Source: Ischnura elegans
Taxonomy: Eukaryota > Arthropoda > Insecta > Odonata > Coenagrionidae
NCBI RefSeq assembly: GCF_921293095.1
Contig: NC_060252.1
Location: forward strand, 79,442,866-79,506,865
Length of the DNA stretch: 64,000 bases
Direction: 5' to 3'
Positions 59,356-64,000 of the stretch are shown one piece after another. Numbering within the stretch: position 1 is the stretch's first letter; each line of letters begins with the position of its first letter. The translations under genes were made by a program, and so were the position numbers. The notes under the pieces were generated by a model, which was not told where the DNA came from, made no database searches, and saw only the letters and a program-made list of their open reading frames with translations.

Positions 59356-59640
59356 TGAGGAGGACAAGGGTTTTTACACACATAAACGCCGGAATCGGGA
59401 AAACAACAACGATTTATTGGTCGTCCAATACAGAGCTATGATAAAGACGAGACAAGCCGTTGAGCGCGGTGAAGGCATCCTTCGCGTAGGACGGATAGGG
59501 TGTGACTGCCATGGCGCTGCCCTGTAGTGGCGTGGGTCGTCGTGCCTGCCACCTGGCGGTGGCATCAAAGAGGCATCTGAATAATTGACGACCGGTCGGT
59601 GCTCGATATAGTGGCGCGCGATTCGTATCGTGCCGCCACA
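59356..59640 (-). repeat. gypsy-2 LTR (5' LTR), 285 bp
   Basis: On the minus strand begins TGTGGCGGCACGATACG and ends CCTCCTCA, the TG...CA ends of LTRs. An AATAAA-type signal is present on the minus strand near 59415 (complement of TTTATT). Partner of 55069-55330. Confidence 0.92.
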
Positions 59641-59644
59641 TATC

Positions 59645-60310
59645 TTTACAACATTTGTGGTGATATTGTCATAATTTCCAGTAAAACTTGGCAGTATTTA
59701 CTCATCCCTCCGATTATAATCCTCATAAATATATTACAATAGAAAGACTACGAGAACATTTGCCATTACGCCGTTATTTATAACTTGATGGTCACCTTTG
59801 GTATGCTAAACTGGATTACACTCGAATATAGCCTTAATTTCCTCCGCGATTTTTGGAAAAAAATGGGGGATTTTATTCGGAGATATACGGTACTTTAAGA
59901 TTGGAGTAACAACTTATATTTTTTTCGGCGTGTCTGTTGTTTCCTAAAATTTTTAATTTAATTTTGAAAATTTCAAACTAATGTAAAGGTTTAGTTTTTG
60001 GTTCAAGAATTTTGAAAAAGATCAGGACGGTAAACCATAATAGTAGACACAATTTAAAATCAAGAAAGAAATTTACAAAAATAAAAACTGGAGATATGGT
60101 TAGAAAACTAAAAGTCGTGCTCCAATTTTTTTCTGGGGTTATTTTCCATTGTTGAGGCCTGAAACTTAGGGTAAACACAATTTTGGATGCACTTTAAGTG
60201 CATGTTTTTTATTTCTCAAAATTTCGGGGGGCACTTTTCACCATCTTAACGTGCTAGTGTGAGACTCCTGATCACTAAAAGGGGAATCAACACCGATTTG
60301 GCAGGGATTC
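59645..60310. other. AT-rich spacer between gypsy-2 and gypsy-3
   Basis: About 670 bases, no feature recognised. Confidence 0.5.
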
Positions 60311-60684
60311 TGTGAAGGAAACTCAGAGACACTCTTTACAGGTTTTTATTGTGATCACTCTCAGCGACGATACAATAACTACTGCCACTGCCACGCGCTG
60401 TCTCTTCGCAGCTCTCTCTCGGCGCACCCCTCCCCCTGCCGCAGTGCTTGTCTTTGCAGTTCCCCATGGTAGGCTTCGCATGGGAGAGCGGAAACAATGC
60501 GCTCCCGTGGAAATGAAGAATGTGATGATTCGGGGAAGGGGGTGAGGAAATAGAAGGAAGGAGGAGGTGTAGGTATCTGATATGCTTACTAGCTCAGATG
60601 CTAGAGGTGGAGTGGGTAATAGTTGGGATGGGGTGCAGGAAGGTGAAAACGGAAGCCGAGCTGACAGAGGTGATCCTTACATCA
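60311..60684 (-). repeat. gypsy-3 3' LTR (boundaries inferred)
   Basis: On the minus strand the LTR is placed from TGATGTAAGG, right after the polypurine tract, to TTCACA, giving TG...CA ends and about 374 bp. An AATAAA signal lies near 60346. The 5' LTR is not in the window, so the limits are provisional. Confidence 0.6.
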
Positions 60685-60696
60685 CTCCCCCTTTCA
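60685..60696 (-). promoter_or_regulatory. gypsy-3 polypurine tract
   Basis: GAAAGGGGGAG on the minus strand directly before the inferred LTR start; such tracts prime plus-strand DNA synthesis. Confidence 0.65.
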
Positions 60697-60823
60697 AACG
60701 GCATTTAGTCAGTGGACTAAATGTCGAACCTGTGAAAATAAAAAAATGCAACAAACCCTGCGAAGCAATAAAATAATCCCCACCAAAGGTGCTACCTCTA
60801 CCAAGTATCAATTCACATTTTAA

Positions 60824-61078
60824 AAAAAATCATTATTTCCCAACTAGACAACATAAAAACAATAAATTTTAAAACCAGAACACAAAAATCACACAAATTT
60901 CTAATACACCTTTGTACTTCACTTGTACCATCAACCCAAACCCATATAATAAAAAAAATCATTATTTCCCAACTAAACAACATCAAAGCAATAAATTTTA
61001 GAACATGGACACAAAAATCACATAAATTGCTGATGCATCTTTGTACTTCATTTGTACCATCAACCCAAACCCACAATC
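60824..61078. repeat. Tandem repeat, two units of about 129 bp
   Basis: AAAAAAAATCATTATTTCCC at about 60822 and 60951 starts two similar units, each ending with ACCATCAACCCAAACCCA. Lies between pol and the 3' LTR of gypsy-3. Confidence 0.88.
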
Positions 61079-61317
61079 ACTCTCACTCCCTCCCTTTCAT
61101 TGCATACGAAAATTCCAATGGAGTCCAAAACAAAATTATAACCAAGTCACACAGTTACTCTAGTCCTTCCACAACTTCACAAGGGGTTAATTTTTTAAAA
61201 TACAAATAGTGCCATGCGATGAGAAGCACCCACATCAAAATTACCACGCACAGCACCACCCCACACATTTTGCCTCAATTCTCTTCGTTCACTCTCACTG
61301 ACTATCCTTTGCTCTCC

Positions 61318-64000
61318 TTACTTCCGCGGCCGCAGCTGATAAGGCAGCGGCTGCGCTTCACCTTCGCTATCTGGAGCACTAGGCGACTCCGTTGAAGGAC
61401 GGGGATCGACCTCTCGTAATCCCAACGGCTCTGGAGACGTAGGGATAGGTCGGGACCTCAGGAGATAAGGACTTCTCTGTGGCTCAGCTGTTCGGCCTTC
61501 CTCTCCGTCGCTCGTCGCCTCGTCGCAAGATTCCTCCGTGCCTTCCTGCAGTGAAGTCTCTTCTGTTACCTCTTCGCTCGATTCTTCTTCTAAATGGGGT
61601 CGAGGGGGGGTGGTTCCGGGGGAAGAGGAGGGCAAAGTATTGTGGGGGGGCTTGCTTCCGATCACATCTACTGGCAATAATTTTGCTGATACGGGAGGGG
61701 GGGGTTTCCGGGGCCTTCCTCGCCGGCGTTCTCCACGATGAAAGAATCCACTACTAGGCGGATTCCCTATATGTAATTTCAAGCGATTTTTGTGCACTAG
61801 AAGGGACCTATAGGGGAGCTGTATCCGCACATTGCAAGGGGATATTACTTCCGTCACCAGGTAAGGGCCCTTCCATGGGTAATGGAACTTCTTCGCGCCC
61901 CCTGTCTTTATGCACTGATCACTTAAATATACATATTGACCACGCTCATACTTTACGTCCTTCGTGCCTCGATTATATACTGCGGCCCTCTCGCGCCGGC
62001 TCCGCTCGTCATTAACTCTACATTTCTCCCACATTGTCTCCAATCTCTCTTTCAACTCTCGAAGATACACGTCATTAAACTCTCCTATTTCCGAATTATA
62101 GCACTCAAAGGGCGAACGCATGGTACATCCAAAAACAATTTCATGGGGGGAATAACCGGTACTCCGATGGGTGCTTGTATCATATGCCGTGACAGCATAA
62201 GGCAACCAGACATCCCAATCTGTATTTTTTTCATTTACATAATGGCTAATAATACCTGCAATAGTTCTGTGTACTCTCTCCACCTTGCCGTTGGACTGGG
62301 GATGGTAAGGGGACGTACGAAGTTTGGAAATTTGCAACAGCGCACAAACATTTTTGAAAAATTCGGACATATAATTCGCACCTTGGTCTGTCAAGACTTT
62401 ATCTGGTACTCCGAATCTCAAGACCCACTTCCTTACGAATGCTGAAGCAATTGTCTCCGCCCTTTGGTCCGGTAATGGGACCATCTCAAGATAGCGGGAA
62501 AAATTATCAATGATGGAAAGAATATATTTATTACCCTGGTCACTGCATGGAAGAGGGCCAACAGTATCCAACGAAACGAAATCAAACGGCCTATCTGATG
62601 AGGGTAATTCCTGCACAGGTGCCCTCGTTTTCCCATAAGGGCTGCGGCGATTGCACGCAACACAACCCTTCACCACTTCCTTCACATCCTTTGTTACTCC
62701 GCGCCACCAATACCGCGATCGTACCCTTTCCAATGTTGGTCGAACCCCCAAGTGACCAGATAACGGATGATCGTGAAAGTTTTGTAGTATCCCTTTTCTC
62801 AACACTTCGGGAACCACTACTCTTTGTCCACCATCGGTCTCCTTGTACAAAACTCCCCCTTTTACCAGGAACCCCTCCTGAGTGCGTAATTTTTTACACT
62901 CAGCGTCCGAATTCTGACAATCAATTAAGTTGTCACACGGTCCTATTTCAACCGTCCGCACCTTCCGACTTAATGCATCAGCATTCGAATGAAGCTTCCC
63001 TGGCTTGTGAACGACCTCATAGTCAAACTCGCTTAATTTCAATGTCCATCTCACTAAACGGCTATTAGGGTCCTTAAGGCTAAACAACCACTTAAGGGCT
63101 GCATGATCCGTCACAATTTTAAATCTCCTACCAAACAAATAACATTTAAAATGGCCTACAGCCCATACGACTCCAAGAAGTTCTTTTTCCGTCGCTGAAT
63201 AATTAGTTTCCGCGTTATTTAATTGTCTAGAGGCAAAGGCAATGGGGTGTTCCTCTCCGTTTATCTCCTGCGAAAGAACTGCCCCGAGGGCGTAATTCGA
63301 GGCATCTGTGGAAACAATAAAAGGTTTACTAAAGTCAGGATAAACTAAAATTGGGCTACTAGTCAACGCGGCCTTAAGCTTTTGCATTGCCTCTTCGCAG
63401 TCATTCGTCCAACTGAAAGTAACTCCCTTCTTCAACAATCTCGTTAAAGGTTTTGCTATGCAAGCATAACCTCTCACGAATCTTCTGTAGTAATTAGCCA
63501 AACCCAAATAGGACTGCAATTCTTTCGTGCAAGTTGGAGAGGGATATTCGCTCACCGCCGAGAGCTTCGCCGGATCGGGAAAAATCCCATCTTTAGTAAT
63601 AACATGACCCAAATAATTAACTTTGTCATGAGCAAAGTGACATTTATCATACTTTAAGGTCAATCCAGCCACCCTCAACCTCTCTAAAACGCCTCCCAAT
63701 CGCTTCGCGTGCTCTTCGATCGTGGAACTAAAAACGACCACGTCGTCTAAATACACAAGGCAATGCGCTGGCTTAAGCCCGCGGAGGACACTATCCATAA
63801 GACGCTGGAAGCTCGCCGGCGCGTTTCGCAAGCCAAAAGGCATCCTCGTATATTCATAATGCCCCCCTTCCGTATTAAATGCCGTCTTAGGTCGGGACTC
63901 CTGGTCCATTGGGATCTGATGGTACCCGCTCGTCAGGTCCATGGTGGTAAAATAGCGGCAGTTCCCGAGATAATCTAAGGTTTCCACTATATTTGGGAGG
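61318..64000 (-). CDS. gypsy-3 pol (RT, RNase H, integrase), N-terminus outside window
   Basis: An uninterrupted frame of nearly 900 residues that stays open to the window edge. RT: FTTMDLTSGYHQIPM, YTRMPFGLRNAPASFQRLMD, CLVYLDDVVVFSS. RNase H: FIVSTDASNYALGAVL, SATEKELLGVVWAVGHF, IVTDHAALKWLF. Integrase: zinc region (HLGVRPTLERVRSRYWW, CVACNRR), catalytic Asp in SLDTVGPL, Asp in VLTDQGANYMS, Glu in SNGKVERVHRT, then the C-terminal domain with KGPYLVTEV. The end is a long acidic/Pro-rich tail (EESSEEVTEETS, LPYQLRPRK) after RRGRPRKPPPP, which resembles an AT-hook. All catalytic residues seen are intact. No envelope frame follows. Confidence 0.95.
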   Translation of the reverse strand, partial: LPNIVETLDYLGNCRYFTTMDLTSGYHQIPMDQESRPKTAFNTEGGHYEYTRMPFGLRNAPASFQRLMDSVLRGLKPAHCLVYLDDVVVFSSTIEEHAKRLGGVLERLRVAGLTLKYDKCHFAHDKVNYLGHVITKDGIFPDPAKLSAVSEYPSPTCTKELQSYLGLANYYRRFVRGYACIAKPLTRLLKKGVTFSWTNDCEEAMQKLKAALTSSPILVYPDFSKPFIVSTDASNYALGAVLSQEINGEEHPIAFASRQLNNAETNYSATEKELLGVVWAVGHFKCYLFGRRFKIVTDHAALKWLFSLKDPNSRLVRWTLKLSEFDYEVVHKPGKLHSNADALSRKVRTVEIGPCDNLIDCQNSDAECKKLRTQEGFLVKGGVLYKETDGGQRVVVPEVLRKGILQNFHDHPLSGHLGVRPTLERVRSRYWWRGVTKDVKEVVKGCVACNRRSPYGKTRAPVQELPSSDRPFDFVSLDTVGPLPCSDQGNKYILSIIDNFSRYLEMVPLPDQRAETIASAFVRKWVLRFGVPDKVLTDQGANYMSEFFKNVCALLQISKLRTSPYHPQSNGKVERVHRTIAGIISHYVNEKNTDWDVWLPYAVTAYDTSTHRSTGYSPHEIVFGCTMRSPFECYNSEIGEFNDVYLRELKERLETMWEKCRVNDERSRRERAAVYNRGTKDVKYERGQYVYLSDQCIKTGGAKKFHYPWKGPYLVTEVISPCNVRIQLPYRSLLVHKNRLKLHIGNPPSSGFFHRGERRRGRPRKPPPPVSAKLLPVDVIGSKPPHNTLPSSSPGTTPPRPHLEEESSEEVTEETSLQEGTEESCDEATSDGEEGRTAEPQRSPYLLRSRPIPTSPEPLGLREVDPRPSTESPSAPDSEGEAQPLPYQLRPRK

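Larger units (their letters stand above)
55069..59640 (-). mobile_element. Ty3/gypsy retrotransposon gypsy-2 with both LTRs
   Basis: Two similar LTRs (55069-55330 and 59356-59640) bound gag-pol in minus orientation; TATC at 55065-55068 and 59641-59644 is the likely 4-bp target-site duplication. A tRNA primer-binding site starting TGG lies two bases inside the right LTR (about 59337-59353). gag and pol carry several frameshifts and deletions, so the element is dead. At about 4.6 kb it is short for gypsy. Confidence 0.93.
60311..64000 (-). mobile_element. Ty3/gypsy retrotransposon gypsy-3, 5' part outside window
   Basis: Open pol frame, two tandem repeats, polypurine tract and 3' LTR in order on the minus strand. 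Gag, protease and 5' LTR lie beyond the right edge. The pol frame has no stop, so the copy may be recent. Confidence 0.9.

Overview
This is eukaryotic DNA made almost entirely of transposable elements. The mix (RNase H-bearing non-LTR retrotransposons, Ty3/gypsy, Ty1/copia, a Penelope-like element, piggyBac, PIF/Harbinger and mariner DNA transposons, spliced transposon genes, AT-rich spacers) points to an animal, most likely an arthropod. The species cannot be named from this window. No host gene was recognised with confidence. CRISPR arrays, bacterial operons and rRNA genes were not seen. 

Layout. 1-3638: minus-strand LINE with intact ORF1 and frameshifted ORF2, running off the left edge. 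3639-5560: GC-rich, tandemly repeated, 5'-UTR-like DNA (units of about 148 bp and 250 bp). 5566-14382: an old plus-strand LINE split by a full-length younger relative, element A (6314-12078), with a perfect 15-bp target-site duplication. 14383-16356: a three-exon Myb/SANT-like gene. 16357-20410: 5'-truncated LINE D followed head-to-tail by LINE 3' fragment E. 20707-23368: LINE endonuclease relic, LINE 5'-end fragment and a three-exon Harbinger transposase pseudogene. 23369-26600: AT-rich DNA with no gene. 26607-30246: degenerate gypsy-1. 30749-33049: piggyBac-1 with one in-frame stop. 33130-33910: two poly-G tracts. 33911-37221: Penelope-like, LINE and mariner relics, all on the minus strand. 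37333-37706: LINE fragment F carrying a tiny nested LINE 3'-end insertion. 37704-45608: copia fragment split by full-length LINE element B (39524-45233). 45622-47404: broken piggyBac-2 and a PHD-finger LINE ORF1 relic. 47567-53277: full-length LINE element C, almost identical to B. 53294-55068: relics including a Brinker/pogo-type helix-turn-helix. 55069-59640: gypsy-2 with both LTRs. 60311-64000: gypsy-3 with an open pol frame, running off the right edge. 

The central actor is one LINE family (A, B, C, D, E, F, G, H, the old copy and a 5' fragment). Its ORF1 has three CCHC knuckles; its ORF2 is 1233 aa (APE endonuclease, reverse transcriptase, RNase H, C-terminal Cys/His knuckle), which suggests the I-like group. 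Elements start with C5-GCAC-G5 followed by a second hairpin and end with a conserved 3' stem-loop plus a (TAC)n tail. A, B and C keep intact ORF2 and clear target-site duplications, so the family has been active recently. Element A alternates between blocks matching B/C and blocks matching D or the old copy, so it is a mosaic. In all copies the ORF1 frame is broken at the same A-rich run.
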